Assembly (NCBI GenBank): GCA_030762895.1 | Contig: CM061063.1 | Span: 52,655,196 to 52,719,195 of the forward strand | DNA: 64,000 nt | Reading direction: 5' to 3' | Source of the DNA: Sophora flavescens | Taxonomy: Eukaryota > Streptophyta > Magnoliopsida > Fabales > Fabaceae | Part shown: one piece after another, positions 1 to 12,169 of the stretch | Layout of the letters: each line of letters begins with the position of its first letter | Numbering within the stretch: position 1 is the stretch's first letter | Made by a program: the position numbers and the translations under genes | Notes under the pieces: model-generated | Seen by the model: the letters and a program-made list of their open reading frames with translations, nothing else | Database searches by the model: none | What the model was told of the DNA's origin: nothing

Positions 1-1137
1 TGATAAGTTTGGGGTGATAGGAAGCACACACTAGGGATAGAATCTCTTTCAAATAATTTGCAAAAATGTCCAGGTGAGGTTTTGAGCCTCCAACATGTTT
101 TAAACTGTGTGAAAATCACTTTTTATGTTGCACTTCCCTGGATTTGATTGAATCTCTTTTTGGTTTGCATGATTATGTGTTTGCTTCAGATGATTTAGGC
201 ATTTTCTTTGTAAATAGCTACTTAGCCTAAAATAACCAATTCCTAATGCATGTTCCCTAGTTAACCCCATTGAGCCTATTAGCCTGTTAATTCTTGATAA
301 CCTTATGTTACAAGCTAAAATCTGAAAAACCATGTTAACCCGATCTTAGGATTAGGAGAGCATGGAAGCTTAGTGAGAAATTGGTTGCAAGAAATTAAGT
401 TTGGGGTGGCTACCCGGTGCAATATGTTGTTTGGGATTGAAAAAAAAAAAAAAAAGTGGAAAAAAAATATATAGAAAAAAGAAAAGAAAAGAAAAGAAAA
501 ACAGAAAAAAATAAAAGTTCAAAAATGCCAAAAAGAAATAAAAAGGTTGTAGTCACCCAAGGCATAAAAGAAAAATGAAAAAGGAACTTGAGTTAAATTC
601 AAAGTGTAAAAATGTTTCATGCTCTCTTAGTTCCTAGGGTCTTCAGCCTAGTTCCTTTGTATATCCTACCCTTAGCCAGGCCCCATTACAACCCATAAAA
701 GACCTGTTGATGTTGCTTGCATGTTTTCTGTGGGAATCATTTTGAGATGAAAATCAAATTTTTGGGAAGTGCTCTTAAAAGTGAAATTGAGTGAATTGTT
801 GATAACCTGACACAAATTGAGCGATTGAGTGAACATAAATTTCCCTTGTGAGGAAGGCAGTTGTTTGATTTTGGTGATCTCCCTTTTGTGTGTAACTTAG
901 ATCCCCTGCTTAGATTTCTGATTGTCTGAATGATTAATTTCTCAATGTTTAGAATAAATGAATGTGGGGATTACTTTGTTTAAAAGGGGGGAACATTGAA
1001 GGAAAAATTGCTTTGAAAAATTGCTTGAAATCTGTGTGAAAGTTAATTGAATTCTTAAGCTTGCCAGGTCTTGAGTCTTTTTAAGTTTTTGAGTGTAGTT
1101 TGCTTGGGGACAAGCAAAGTTTAAGTTTGGGGTATTT
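1..1137 (+). mobile_element. 3' internal region of a Ty3/gypsy-like LTR element
   Basis: This non-coding stretch reads directly into the LTR that starts at 1138. The phrase aagtttggggt occurs three times (near 4, 398 and 1122). Only the last sits where a polypurine tract should be, immediately before the LTR. An A-rich low-complexity block lies at about 440-560. No open frame longer than about 80 codons is convincing, so I see no gag or pol here. The style (long non-coding tail with repeated aagtttgggg blocks) resembles the 3' ends of plant Athila/Tat-type gypsy elements; that family placement is inference. Confidence 0.5.
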
Positions 1138-1357
1138 TGATGAGCCTCTGTTTGACTGGTTTTATAACTAGTAAAGACCTTGGCTTTGTGCTTATTTTAT
1201 ACCATTTTTACCCAAATTAGACTTGATTGTTCCTAAGTAGTATTTTGAGTCTGTAAATTGTTTTTATGTTAATTTAGTTGTTTTAGAGTTGAATAAAGTA
1301 TTTACTTTTATTTTCTGTTTTTTTTCAGGTTAATAAAATAAAAAGTAATAAATCTGG

Positions 1358-1680
1358 AGCCGCTCGCCCCGCGAAGGATCTCTCGCCCCGCGAGTATTGC
1401 AACCATGAAAAAGTCAGAGACGATCACGGCTTGCCCGTGTTGAAGATCACAGCCGTGGCAATTCTGAAGTTGAAGCGTTCGCCCCGCGAGCATTCCTTCG
1501 CCTCGCGAGTATTGGAAGATCAGAAGCCATCACGGTTTGGGCGTGTTGAATGCCACGGGCGTAACAGTTGGAAGCTGAAGAGTTCGCCTCGCGAAGGATG
1601 TGCTCGCCTCGCGAGAAGACAAAGAGTTGCAGACCTTTCATGTAATTCGCCTCGCGAGCAGTGCTTCGCCTCGCGAGTAC
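1358..1680 (+). repeat. GC-rich palindromic word array in LTR U3
   Basis: Two word classes alternate. Class A is CGCCCCGCGAG or CGCCTCGCGAG with close variants, about eight occurrences. Class B is CACGG-n-CCGTG or CACGG-n-GCGTG, as in cacggcttgcccgtg. Words are spaced roughly 20-60 bp apart in otherwise AT-richer sequence, and the array ends less than 20 bp before the TATA box. Open frames across it (for example 1431-1685) look like by-products of the GC content. Confidence 0.75.
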
Positions 1681-1698
1681 TCTGACTCCAGAAACGTG

Positions 1699-1706
1699 TA
1701 TATAAA
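1699..1706 (+). promoter_or_regulatory. TATA box of LTR promoter
   Basis: The sequence is gtgtatataaactgc. It lies immediately downstream of the palindromic array, in the position of an LTR core promoter. Transcription would start about 30 bp further on; this is inferred from the motif and position only. Confidence 0.6.
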
Positions 1707-2420
1707 CTGCTCTATGGCAGAATGATAGAGTAGTAGTTAGAAGGTCAGAATTAGCCAGTTTTGGCTAGTTTCTGAGCTAATCTTAGTTAGCCTTTTGTTT
1801 TCTCTTTTAGTTATGTTTTGTTTTCCTTTTGTAATGGAGAATTAGTCTCCTAGATTAATCTACTGTGATTGGTTCCTGTTAAGACTTGAGGTTTCTGTAA
1901 TCCTGTTTCATTTCCTTTTCTCTTTTCAATGCCATGCTTTATATTTCTGTTTGCTTAATTCAGGAGTATATTGTGTTGTGTTGGTTTATCTCGGTGATAT
2001 CATGTTCCTATATATAATCGCGTTTGCTTAATTCGCGTGTGTTCGTTTCGTGTTCGCTTAGTTCACGAAGGGCTTAACCCCGTTTGCTTAATTCGGGAAT
2101 AGGGATATATATCTGTAGTAGTGGTTCCGCTTGTGAATTGTAGCTACAACCGGGAGGGGATTAGAATCTGCTTAGGGTTACATGAACCGATGATAGTTGG
2201 GAAACCGAGAACAGTAGGTTAATCGCTTAGCTTATTTGGTAACTGCTCTGTTTTCTTGCTTTGTTTTCTGTTTTGCTTCTTAATTTAGTTTTCAATCCAA
2301 AACCCCCAATTCTGACTTTTTCTAACTTTTTCTGTTAATAATAACAACAACTAAAGAGTCCTTGAGAGACGATCCGAGTTGTCGCTCTATACTACATTAT
2401 TTTGTAAACGCTCGTTCTTT

Positions 2421-2440
2421 TTGGCGCGTGGCGACAGCGC
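2421..2440 (+). other. degenerate primer-binding-like site after LTR
   Basis: ttggcgcgtggcgacagcgc follows the LTR. It resembles, with several changes, the TTGGCGCCGTTGCC primer-binding region of plant Athila/Tat elements. If real, the window holds internal region, LTR, internal region in series, which arises by recombination between tandem elements rather than from one simple insertion. Confidence 0.4.
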
Positions 2441-4411
2441 GGTCAGTGGTCAAGAAATTCTTTGATCTGTGTGTGTCAATTTTGAAAAATTTCTCAGATT
2501 TCTTGTTCGTTTTTTCTGTGGAGAGTGTTCTGCTTCTTCTCGTTGTTGTTTTTGGTTTTGTTGAGAAACTTGGAAAAAGTAGATTGAGAAGTCAGGGAGA
2601 GTCACGGCTATTGTACTCAGTCACTATTATTTGGAATTCATTCTCTGTGATTTGGGGAACATTCAAAGGAATATCAAAGGAAGATCTTGTTTGGTAACCT
2701 TAATTTCTTCCCCTTGATCACCGAATTAGGAACACTGTTCTTTTTGGGTTTTTATTTTTTTTTTCTTGCTAAAAATGGTTCATGTTCTGCTTGGATTGTA
2801 TGCTGAGTTACTATAGGATTGGATATGAGTTTTTGGTTTCATTCCCTTTGTGCTAGACCATGTGCCTGTGATGGTGATTAAGGGGTGCTTTGTTTTAGTT
2901 TGCAAGCCATATGTTTGTTGGAAGCCGTGTCTGTTAGAAGACTTGAGTGAGTTCAATGCTTTATAAACTCGATTTGATAAAATTTGAAAATATGCCTTAG
3001 TTGATGAATTCCTGGGATGAGTTTTAGTCAAATGCTCAAATTGTGTGCTTAAGAAGAATCAAAACCCTGTAAATGATTTTTTGATTTTCAAGAATATTTT
3101 TAAATGACATTTATGTTTATCGAGGCTATCATCTAAATTTTCATCCTTGTCATTAACTCATTATGGTGATTGCAATGTTATTAATGTAATTGATCTTTTT
3201 TTGGGTTCTTTTTTTATTTTCTTAATTAATAATAAATGCTAAAGTTAGTAGTTTCTCTTCAAAATGGAAATCTTTTGAAAATAATGAATCCCTTTGATTG
3301 CATAATTGATTGATTCTAAAAAATTCAAGTAAAAAGGGTAAAGTAAATATTTTCAAAGTTACTAAAAATTTGTACAAATTAATTTGGGTAACCATTTTTA
3401 ATGGATGTTCTAGGGTGCCGTGGGGTTTAATCTTCATGCCTTCCCTAAACACAATCGGCTCCCGAACTCAATCTTGGTTTCAAAGATCGTTTTTAAGGGT
3501 TTTCCAATTTTTCCTAAATTAAATAAAATTGGTGGTGTCTCCATGTTCATTCTCTAAAAGAAAATGCAAGTTTTCTTTTTGGTCGCGACAATCATAAATT
3601 GTCACTTATTAAAAATGATTGACTTTTATCATAATTACCTTACAAAGAAAGGCATGTATAGAATGATTAACATTATATAAAAAATTTATAATGACGGTGT
3701 ATCAAATTTTTACACCGACAATATATTAAAATATAACTCTCTTTTTAAAAGAAGAAGATTAATAAACAACACAACCTATTCTTGACCTGACGAGCCATGA
3801 TGACAAGTTAGGACCATTTTATAATTTTAATTTACTTAAATAAAATACTTATAACACATGTCATAGCTAAGGTTCAGTCTTGCTTAATGGGGCAGTGCGG
3901 ATACGGGCAGTAATTATCTGGCACTTGTCTCGCGGATGAAAAAATTGCTTTGTACCCGTCATGTACCCATATGCGTATCTCTTATACGGGTTTTAAACAC
4001 ATTTTATGAAAATCTGGGAGTATTCATGGATATCAATGAATATATATATATATATCTATTAAATTATAAAATTTTGTAAAAATGCTCTAAAAAAAGTGTT
4101 TAAGAATACACTGATAACATTAAGTTACTCCCTCTAAAAAAAAACATTCAGTTACTAGGACGACCCATGCTGAGTCGTAAAGTTTGGTAATTTTCTTCTT
4201 GGAAGTTGACCTTCGGGAGCAATCTAATCATAAATTGGTGCGAAAAATTTAGGTAGATAGGAAGATGAGAGTCGCTGAGAGAATATCGGTGAGGGAGAGG
4301 CCAAACCATTTTCCCTTCAATGGCTTTGTCCGCAGCAACAGGCACGACCAGTTTAAACCACGTAACCTCATTCATGAATACAATGGTCATGTGGTAGGGA
4401 CTACTTCCTTC
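2441..4411. other. non-coding, decayed repeat sequence
   Basis: No gene is supported. The start could be 5' leader of the gypsy-like element. The stretch at about 3409-3466 (ctagggtgccgtgggg through cggctcccgaac) resembles a phrase I recognise as recurrent in plant genomic DNA; its function is unknown to me. At 3890-3995 are GGGTAC/ACCC-rich words (tacgggcag, gtacccgtcatgtacccat) that reappear on the far side of the LINE at 10905-10970. A short (TA)n run lies near 4040-4055. Confidence 0.4.
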
Positions 4412-6589
4412 TATTTTACAAATTATCCGGAGGACCTAGATTAGAAGGACCCGTGGAAAGTTTTCCAAAGATGGAGGTCAGTGAGGGAGGTGGTTATCCT
4501 AGCTAAGAGAGACAAGTTGGGAAAGAAATTTGGCTTTGTTAGATTTAAAGATGTTCACAATGTTAAGGAGCTTGAAGATAAGCTCAGATCGATTAGGTTG
4601 GGCAGCTATAGAATGAGAATCAACTTGCCAAAGTTTCAGAAAGGTCAATTTCTTGTAAGGGATTCTGCTCCAAAACAGGTTACGCATAAGGATGTCCGGT
4701 GGGGTAAACGAATTGAGAATGATAGATCTTTTGCTAAGGTGGTCTCGGAAGGTTCCACACCCTTTTCAAATAGAAGCAGACTGCATGAAGAACAAAGACA
4801 TCAAACACTTAATAAGGAGTGGAAAGGAATGTCCTTTAACTTTTCAGAAGAAGATTTATTGTGGTTGCAGGGTGCATATGTGGGGAAAACATATAGCATT
4901 CAACATTCGTATGGCATTCAGGAAAACCTAGAAAGGGAAGGAATATTCAGTATTATAGTAAGACCGTTGGGTGGTGTATGGGTGGTGCTAACCCCTGAAG
5001 CTGAAACCGATCTAGGGCAAGTCTTGCAACAGGAATCAAACACTCTCTCTAAATGGTTTTCGGGCATTAGAGCCTGGGAACCAGGAATGGTGATCAGAGA
5101 GAGACTAGCTTGGCTGAATGTTGTTGGGGTGCTAGTTCAAGCATGGAAGGAGGAGGTTTTTACAACCGTTGCCGGGACTGTTGGTATGTTTTGAATGCTT
5201 GATGAGGCAACCAGGGACAAGGAGAGGTTCGATATTGCAAGAATATTAATCTCAACTTCTTTCCTTGAGTTGATTAATCGTTCTATCAAGATCCTGTTCA
5301 ATGAAAAAATTCACACAGTTAGAATTATGGAGGATACCCATTTTGACAGATCAAGATTTTTTCGGTCGGGCAAGGTGGGAAGGCGGGTGACGGAGAGTTC
5401 ATCGGATGGTATTCCTCTTGGTCGTATAGGTGCGGTGCTCGAGGGGGAATCAGGTGTTGGGGGGGTGCGAAGCAAGTCAATCACTAGATGGTGAAACAGC
5501 TCTTTTACCTATCACAAATTTGGCAGGCTATATCCCTGCTCTAGATGATGATTGTCGGCATAAAAGTGGTGTAGGTGACGTCTCTATGCAGGGAGCTGGT
5601 AGCTTAAAAGGAAGGAACACTGTTAGTTTGGAGAAGGATCAATGTGGTGTTAAAAAGCTCATAGAAAAGAGTGTAGGGTCCACTCTTGTTAGGCCTCTAA
5701 CCACTGATGGGCCAAAGGTTAGTGATTTGGTCCTGCAAAATTCTCCCTCTGGCCCAAATGTTATTTCCAAGCACAACTCCATTCACGTGTGTCAACAAAA
5801 GGTCTTGGTTACTGATCAAAGGTCTCTAGTTGTTGGGCCACAGTCTCTGCAAAATTCGGTTAAGGCACGGCCAAAACAAAAGGTGAGTCAAGGGAGTTTT
5901 TAACAATAAAAAAAGACAAGGAGAAGTTGAAACTTCCTTTTGGGAATTGTGGGCTAGCTGCTCTGAAATTTCCTTTTCTAAATCTCCCTAACCCTAAGAA
6001 GATCCCAAAAAAGGACCCAAGAAAGCAGTTAAAGGCTTCTGTTGTTCCGTCTTTGGTTGAGGATGAGATCCCCTTAGGCACTAATTTGGCTGGGCATCAT
6101 AATGGGGCTTTTTATGGCATCACGCCTGTTGGGCCTGTTTCAAGTAGTAATGATTTTGAAGCCTCTACCTCTTTGCAGAGAGTACATAAATCTCGTTCTT
6201 TGATTGCTCATATAGACAAGGGCCTTCTAGCAATTTCAAATGTTGTGGTTCCAGAGTCTTCTTTGTCAGCCACAAATTCTGCTAGGATAATCTCTTTTTG
6301 GTCTTCTCCTACAAAACTCCTAGATGCAAACTTGGTCGATGTAGATTTACAGTATGCGAAAAGTGTCCATAGCTCGATGTTGTGTGGAGATGAGCTAAGT
6401 GTTGAGGTTATTCAGGATCCAATCTTGCCTGAAGCTGGTGGCCCGGTTGACAACACGGGCACAGTTGGATGTCAGGCAGAGAAAATTTGGGGGATGTGTA
6501 AGGAAATTGGTGTTAGTCATGTCGGGGATGATTCGATCATGGTCAAAGTAATACAATATCTGGAGGTTAAAGATAAATTAGCCAAATAA
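4412..6589 (+). pseudogene. LINE ORF1, RRM-containing nucleic-acid-binding protein, broken
   Basis: The first recognisable part is an RRM-like fold. FTNYPEDLD is followed by an in-frame stop, then WKVFQRW and the RNP1-like KKFGFVRF (4412 to about 4640). The rest is an open but poorly conserved Ser/Pro/Gly-rich region in shifting frames: one frame to 5194, another to about 5900, a third over 5927-6589. Plant L1 ORF1 proteins bind the element RNA and often carry an RRM plus a C-terminal zinc knuckle; I see no clear knuckle here. ORF2 begins 27 bp after the last stop. The upstream start is uncertain because of the early stop in the RRM. Confidence 0.7.
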
Positions 6590-6615
6590 GGCAGGGGTAA
6601 GAAGTCAGGTGGATA

Positions 6616-9600
6616 ATGAAGGTACTCTCAATTAATATTAGAGGGCTTGGAGGGAGGATGAAGAGAGAAAAAATACGAGCTCTAGTTAGGGAGGAGGAGG
6701 TGGACTTCATAGCAATCCAGGAGTCTAAGTTATCGGTGGTAGATAAGAATCTTTGTCAGTTCTTGTGGGGAGACCAGGATGTTGAATGGGCTTTCATTCC
6801 AGCCGAGGATAATTCTGGTGGTGTTATTAGCATGTGGAATGGTTCTCATTTTAACTTCCATTTCTCTTTTTGGGGGAAAGGCTTCCTGGGTGTTTGTGGT
6901 TTATGGGTCAAGAATAATAAACTATGTCATATAGTCAATATTTACTCCTCATGTCTGTTATCTGAAAAGAGGGAGGTGTGGTAAAACATTATTATGTCCA
7001 AGAACGGTTTTGGTGGAGAGTTGTGGTGCATTGTCGGGGATTTCAATTAGGTTAAAAGTAGGGCTGAAAGAAAGGGGTCTTCGTTAAATTATCAGGAGGC
7101 TCAAAATTTAGAATTCCAGGCTTTCATTGACGATTGCCATCTTATAGACCTACCGGTCCTAGGTAAGCGCTTCACTTGGTTTAAACCAGATGGGACAGCA
7201 ACTAGCAGGTTGGATAGATTTTTGGTTTCTGAAGGATGGGCTAGTTTATGGAATTTATCTGCACAATGGGTGGGTAACAGGGATGTATTAGATCATTGCC
7301 CAATATGGATTTCTGGTGTTTCCTTAAACTGGGGCCCAAAGCCTTTTAGATTCAACAACTGCTGGATGGAGCACAGTGAATTTCTGCCTTTTGTTGAAAG
7401 CTGTTGGAGAGAGATCTCGGTTGGTGGGTGGAGAATTTTTGCATTCAAAGAAAAACTGAAGATCTTAAAAGAAAAATTGAAGTGCTGGAACAAGGATGTT
7501 TTTGGCAACTTGGATTCCAAAATTAATACCTTAGCCGCTGCTCTTAATGATTTAGATGTCTTGGTTTGTTCGAGAGCTCTTGATGAGGAGGAAAGTAGGA
7601 GCAGGAGACTAATTTCTAATGAGCTTTTCCAGGTTCGTTCTATGAAATCAAACTTATTGTTCCAAAAGTCGTGTGTTAAGTGGTTAAAGCAGGGAGATGC
7701 AAATTCGGCTTACTTTCACTCGTGTGTTAACTATCGTAGAAGGAAGACTAACATTTCGGCTATTATGGTAGGTGACTTGTGGGTGGAAGGTGTTTCGAAT
7801 GCTAGGTTGGAAGTGAAGAATTATTTCCAAAATTTGTACTCAGTTGAGACCTGGTCTAGGCCTACTCTGGAAGGCATTTCTTTCAAAAGCCTAAATTTGG
7901 AGGATAAGTTGGCTTTAGAAGCTCCGTTCTCCTTTGATGAAATTAAAAGGACGGTGTGGAGTTGTGAGGGTGACAAAAGTCCCGGTCCAGATGGTTACAA
8001 CTTCACGTTTATAAAGAAGTTTTGGCACATTTTAAAAGAGGAAATTCGGTTATTAGTGAAGGAATTTTATCTAAGATTTGTTTTGCCAAAAGGAGTTGGT
8101 TCATCTTTTATTGCTCTTGTTCCAAAAAGGGATAATCCTCATAAGGTCTCTGACTTTAGACTGATTTCCCTAATTGGAGTAATCCATAAGCTCATCTCCA
8201 AATTACTCGATGCTCGGCTGAAGCAAGTTATCGGTTCTCTGATTGCTCCCAACCAATCTGGTTTTATTGCCAACAGACAAATTCTGGATGGTGTCCTTGC
8301 TATCAGTGAGATTATGGATCTAACAAAGAAAAAGGGAGACGACTGCTTGATTTTCAAGGTTGACTTTGAAAAGGTGTATGACTCGGTGGATTGGGGTTTT
8401 CTTAGGTACTTGATGATGAGAATGGGCTTCGGTGTTAAATGTATGAGCTGGATGGATGCATGCATTTTCAAGGGTGATGTCTCTGTTCTAGTTAATGGAA
8501 GTCCAACTGAAGAGATTAGGCTACAAAAGGGTTTAAGACAAGGAGACCCGCTAGCTCATTTCCTTTTTCTTATTGTAGCTGAAGCACTGGGTGGTCTGAT
8601 GCATAGAGTGGTGGAGTTGGAAAAATTCTCTGGTTATAGATTTCAACAATCCCATAGTATTTCCCATCTTCAGTATGTAGATGATACTCTTTTGATTGGT
8701 AAAGCTACATATCGTAATCTCCCGGTCCTTAAAGGTGGTGGTGAGAAGTTTCGAGATGATATCAGGTCTTAAGGTAAACTTCTATAAAAGTTGTATTTAT
8801 GGAATTAACCTAGAAAGCGAGTTCCTTTTGGCAGCCTCAAACTTCTTGAGCTGCAATCTAGGTGAACTTCCTTTTATGTACCTAGGCTTGCCAATTGGGG
8901 CCAATCAAAAAAGGGTCTCGACTTGGAAGCCGGTGGTGGATGTGATGAGGAAGAGATTATCTAGGTGGAAGGGTAAAAATTTGTATTTGGGAGGTAGAAT
9001 TGTTCTAATCAAATCGGTGCTATCAAGCCTACCTCTATACTACTTCTCTTTTTTCAGAGCTCCGAGGAAGATTCTGAAGACTTTAACAAGTATTCAAAGA
9101 TCTTTTCTTTGGGGGGAGTGGGGGTTGCGAGAGTAGAAGGAGAATTAATTGGGTATTTGGAGGAATGTGTGTGCGCTTAGGGTTTTTTTTTGGGGGGGGG
9201 AGTTAAAGATTTAGACCTTTTCAACTTAAGTCTATTAGGGAAGTGGAGGTGGAGGCTTTTAGGGGAGGGAGGGGAGTGTTGGCGGCAGTTAATTCTGTTT
9301 AGATATGGTGGTGTGGGAAGGTTGTTTCAACAAGGTCGGTGGTCAACTAGAAATTCTTCTCAATGGTGGAGAGATCTGATGCGGATTGACCAAAACCCTT
9401 CTTATAGCCTGAAATGGTTCTCTAAGGAGGGAGGTAGGAAGGAAGGTGGGAAATGGGGTAGGCACTTCTTTTTGGCATGAAGAATGGTTTGGAACCTCAA
9501 GTCTCAAAGAGGTGTTCCCCAGGTTGTTCTCCTTATCAAGCCAAAAAGAGGCTCAGGTGGCAGAAATGGGTTGTTAGGAGGGTGATGTTTGGTGTTGGAA

Positions 9601-10331
9601 GTGGCTTTGGAGGAGGCACCTTTTAGCTTGGGAAGAGGAGGAATTACATTTGTTTACAGATACAATGGTAGGGGCTTATCTTAGTAGGTCGGAGGAAGAC
9701 TCGTGGGTGTGGAAAGCTGATTTTTCGAAGATTTACTCGGCCAAATCAGCTTATGCTTCTCTTTTATCACAACAGTGGGTGGGTTCTCTTGTCTAATCAG
9801 GTGATGGAACAAATCTTTTTAAATTTCTAGTCTTGTAAGGCTCCATCTAAGGTTCTATCTTTCACTTGGCAGTTGATTTATGATAGATTGCCCACAAAAA
9901 CAAATCTATTTAAAAGATCGGTTCTAGTTGAAACATCACAAACTATTTGTGCTTTGTGTGAACTGCAAGAAGAGAATGCACAGCATCTATTTTTATCATG
10001 TCCGGTCTCTAGGCAGCTTTGGGAATGTATCTTCAGGTGGATTGGTTTTCCTTTTCTTGATATTAATGATATTGTACAACACTATATTCATTTTAGGGAC
10101 CTTTTTAGAGGCAGTAAAAAGAAAAAGTATTGGCAAGTCATTTGGCATGCAACTGTTTGGTCAATTTGGTTGATGAGAAATAATGTTATCTTTAGCAATC
10201 GAAAAAATGATCTTTTGGAAACCGATGTCTTGATTAAAACAAGATCTTGGAAGTGGTTCTCTGTTGATAAAAAGGGCCAGCAGTTTAGCTCTACAGATTG
10301 GTTCCAGTGTCCCTTGGGCTGTATTCAATAA
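6616..10331 (+). pseudogene. LINE ORF2: endonuclease, reverse transcriptase, zf-RVT, broken
   Basis: The frame opens MKVLSINIRGLGGRMKR, the start of an APE-type endonuclease, with IQESKL (metal-binding Glu) and a GDFN motif near 7036-7047. It ends in RDVLDHCPIW, where DHCPI matches the usual SDHCPI. The same frame runs 6616-8772 with two in-frame stops, TAA at 6982-6984 and TAG just after GDFN. Reverse transcriptase motifs follow: KSPGPDGYN, FEKVYDSVDW, GLRQGDPLAHFLF and YVDD at 8674-8685. A frameshift near 8700-8770 moves coding to the frame of 8696-9136 (LPFMYLGLPIG, SRWKGKNLYLGGR). More breaks follow. The last frame, 9873-10331, carries the zf-RVT cysteine/histidine pattern (CALCELQEENAQHLFLSCP). 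Reverse transcription by this copy is impossible. Confidence 0.9.
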
Positions 10332-10877
10332 CAAGTGGCTCTGTTTTATTTGGTTTGGAAAACTGCTGTCTTTTGTCTTTAGCAGGTCTGTTTCGGGCTT
10401 GGTGGTTGTCTCTGCAGTTGTTAGCTGTTTCTCTGGTTTGTGGTCTGCCTAACTTTGGCCTATCGTTTTTATGTTCTCTGTTGTGTATGGAAGCCTCCCT
10501 TTTGCTGTTACTATTGAGGTCAGTTATCATTATATCTCTACTTCTGTTTTCTTAAGGCTGCATAGCGTGGTTGGTGGCATAAAGCTTTAGGCGTCTTTTG
10601 CACTTTGGATGGGTTCTATCTGTTTTGTGGTTAAGGCAATTGGTTATTGGATTGGTTTTAAGTGTTTTTTCCTCTTAAGGTATTAGGATAAATACTGGTT
10701 TTTGTTTTGGCTGCTATGCTGTTTGATCTTCATTTTTTAGGTAGCTTTATAGGTTCTATCCGGTGTATACCACTTAACACTAAGATGGCTTATATCTAAT
10801 CTTAATGTTACTTTGTATATGAGTTTGTGTACCCCATATACTAATATTCAATATATTTTTGTTTATATAAAAAAAAA
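10332..10877 (+). other. LINE 3' UTR with short poly(A) end
   Basis: This is a T/G-rich non-coding tail typical of plant L1 3' UTRs, closing in tatataaaaaaaaa at about 10865-10877. The A run is short, consistent with an old insertion. Confidence 0.55.
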
Positions 10878-11088
10878 CTAGACATTTAAATAATTTCACA
10901 TATCGGGTACCCGCATATACAAGTACCTTAATACTTTCCATCGTTTTCTTAAGGAGTGGGTACATGGGAAAAAAATCATTACCCACAATTAAGCTACCTA
11001 AACCAAATCTATAGAAAGTTTTACATACAGATACAGGTAATTTTGTCGTTAAGTCTAGTGTCATTCGAGTTTGGATTCTTGCAATTCG

Positions 11089-11125
<37 letters not shown>

Positions 11126-11830
11126 GCGCCAAAACTAAACTGATTGATATAAATTGGTTTACAATTTAAATGAACCAACATAATCAACCATTTTTTCAAA
11201 ACATTTTTTTAGATATCGTACCTAAACTTAAAGAGAGATTACAAAGAAATATACTAACGGAGTAACGTAACTCTCATTAAATCAAGGAGAACTAACTTCG
11301 AGGTGGATTCTACACAGAAGCATGGTGAAAAGTGATACACTGCTGAACCATTATTTAGAGCCTATTAGATTTAATATTAAATAAGTCAATGATAGTGATT
11401 TAATTGTCCAAAGAAAAAAAATATAATTTATGACTCATTGAGCAAATTTATTCTGACTTTTAAGTGACCAGGACTACCCCTCACCCCATCCATATTCCAT
11501 CATCCTACCCTTGTTCCCCAATGGCCAGAAAAGTGAAACCCATATGAAACCCATTTCCAGAAAAATGAAAGAAACAAAAAACAATGAAATTGGATCAAAA
11601 GCTTTAATCAGATAATAATATTATTGAACTTATCACAATCAAATAAACATTTGCTTCATCAACAATTTAGAAGGCTGGTATTGAAGAAAAAAATGTAGAT
11701 GGGAGCTGCGAGATTTAGAAGCTCGCTTCATAAACATTTACTTCATCATACAATTTAGAAGCCTCGTATTTCTTCATAAACATTCAACTTGTTGCCCATT
11801 TACCATTTCACATACTCCGGTCTCTCTTAT
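10878..11830. other. intergenic AT-rich sequence with (TA)n(CA)n microsatellite
   Basis: There is no gene. A TA repeat followed by CA occupies about 11090-11125. Words of the gggtacccgcatat type at 10905-10925 and gagtgggtacatggg at 10954-10970 mirror those left of the LINE, suggesting the LINE landed inside an older repeat. The segment 11460-11830 is the left flank of the copia element and holds no coding signal. Confidence 0.5.
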
Positions 11831-12122
11831 TGGTGTAATTCAAATTAGTTAGAATTGTTAATTCTGTTATGTCAGTTGTATTGACTAAAAGTAGTTAGAA
11901 GTTGTTGAGAATTGATCCCAAGCTATGTGGGACTTTGAGTTGTATAAATACATTTGCCTATCAATAATATTCGTATATACATTCAGTGAAATTGTTCTTA
12001 TTCTGTGTGCTTATTCTTTACAAATGTGAGTGAGTGAATCACTAACAAAGAAAGGGTGAGAACATTGTATGAGTGTTGTGTGTGAACACTGAATGTGAAA
12101 GAGTGCATTTTCTGCACTAACA
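11831..12122 (+). repeat. 5' LTR of copia element
   Basis: It starts TGGTGTAATTC and ends CTGCACTAACA. The LTR contains a TATA-like gttgtataaatac near 11939-11951. The 3' partner begins TGATGTAATTC, so the second base pair of this copy or its partner has changed. The size (292 bp) is typical of small copia LTRs. Confidence 0.9.
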
Positions 12123-12123
12123 G

Positions 12124-12136
12124 TGGTATCTAGAGC
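12124..12136 (+). other. primer-binding site, one-base insertion
   Basis: TGGTATCTAGAGC starts one base after the LTR. It matches the common copia initiator-methionine-tRNA site TGGTATCAGAGC except for an inserted T. Confidence 0.8.
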
Positions 12137-12169
12137 TGTGTTTTTTATCCTGGTTCCTGAAAGAAGAGC

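Larger units (their letters stand above)
1138..2415 (+). mobile_element. LTR of a Ty3/gypsy-like element
   Basis: It begins TGATGAGCC directly after the purine-rich aagtttggggt tract and runs to a primer-binding-like tract at 2421. A TATA box lies at 1699-1706, about 560 bp into the LTR, as expected for the U3/R boundary. A GC-rich palindromic word array fills 1358-1680 just upstream of it. The 3' end is approximate: the segment before 2421 keeps the cttgagagacgatcc...ctatactacatt phrase often seen near the end of this LTR class, but no clear terminal CA can be set. Confidence 0.55.
4412..10877 (+). mobile_element. L1-type LINE (non-LTR retrotransposon), degenerate
   Basis: The order is ORF1 with an RRM-like domain, then ORF2 with endonuclease, reverse transcriptase and a C-terminal zinc-binding region, then a ~550-bp 3' UTR ending in a short A run (10869-10877). 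This is the standard plant L1 plan. The true 5' end may lie upstream of 4412. I could not identify a target-site duplication. Several stops and frameshifts show the copy is dead. Confidence 0.85.

Noticed and set aside
5195..5903. Separate small genes between the ORF1 fragments
   Set aside because: The frames at 5195-5494 and 5430-5903 are continuations of the broken LINE ORF1, not independent genes.
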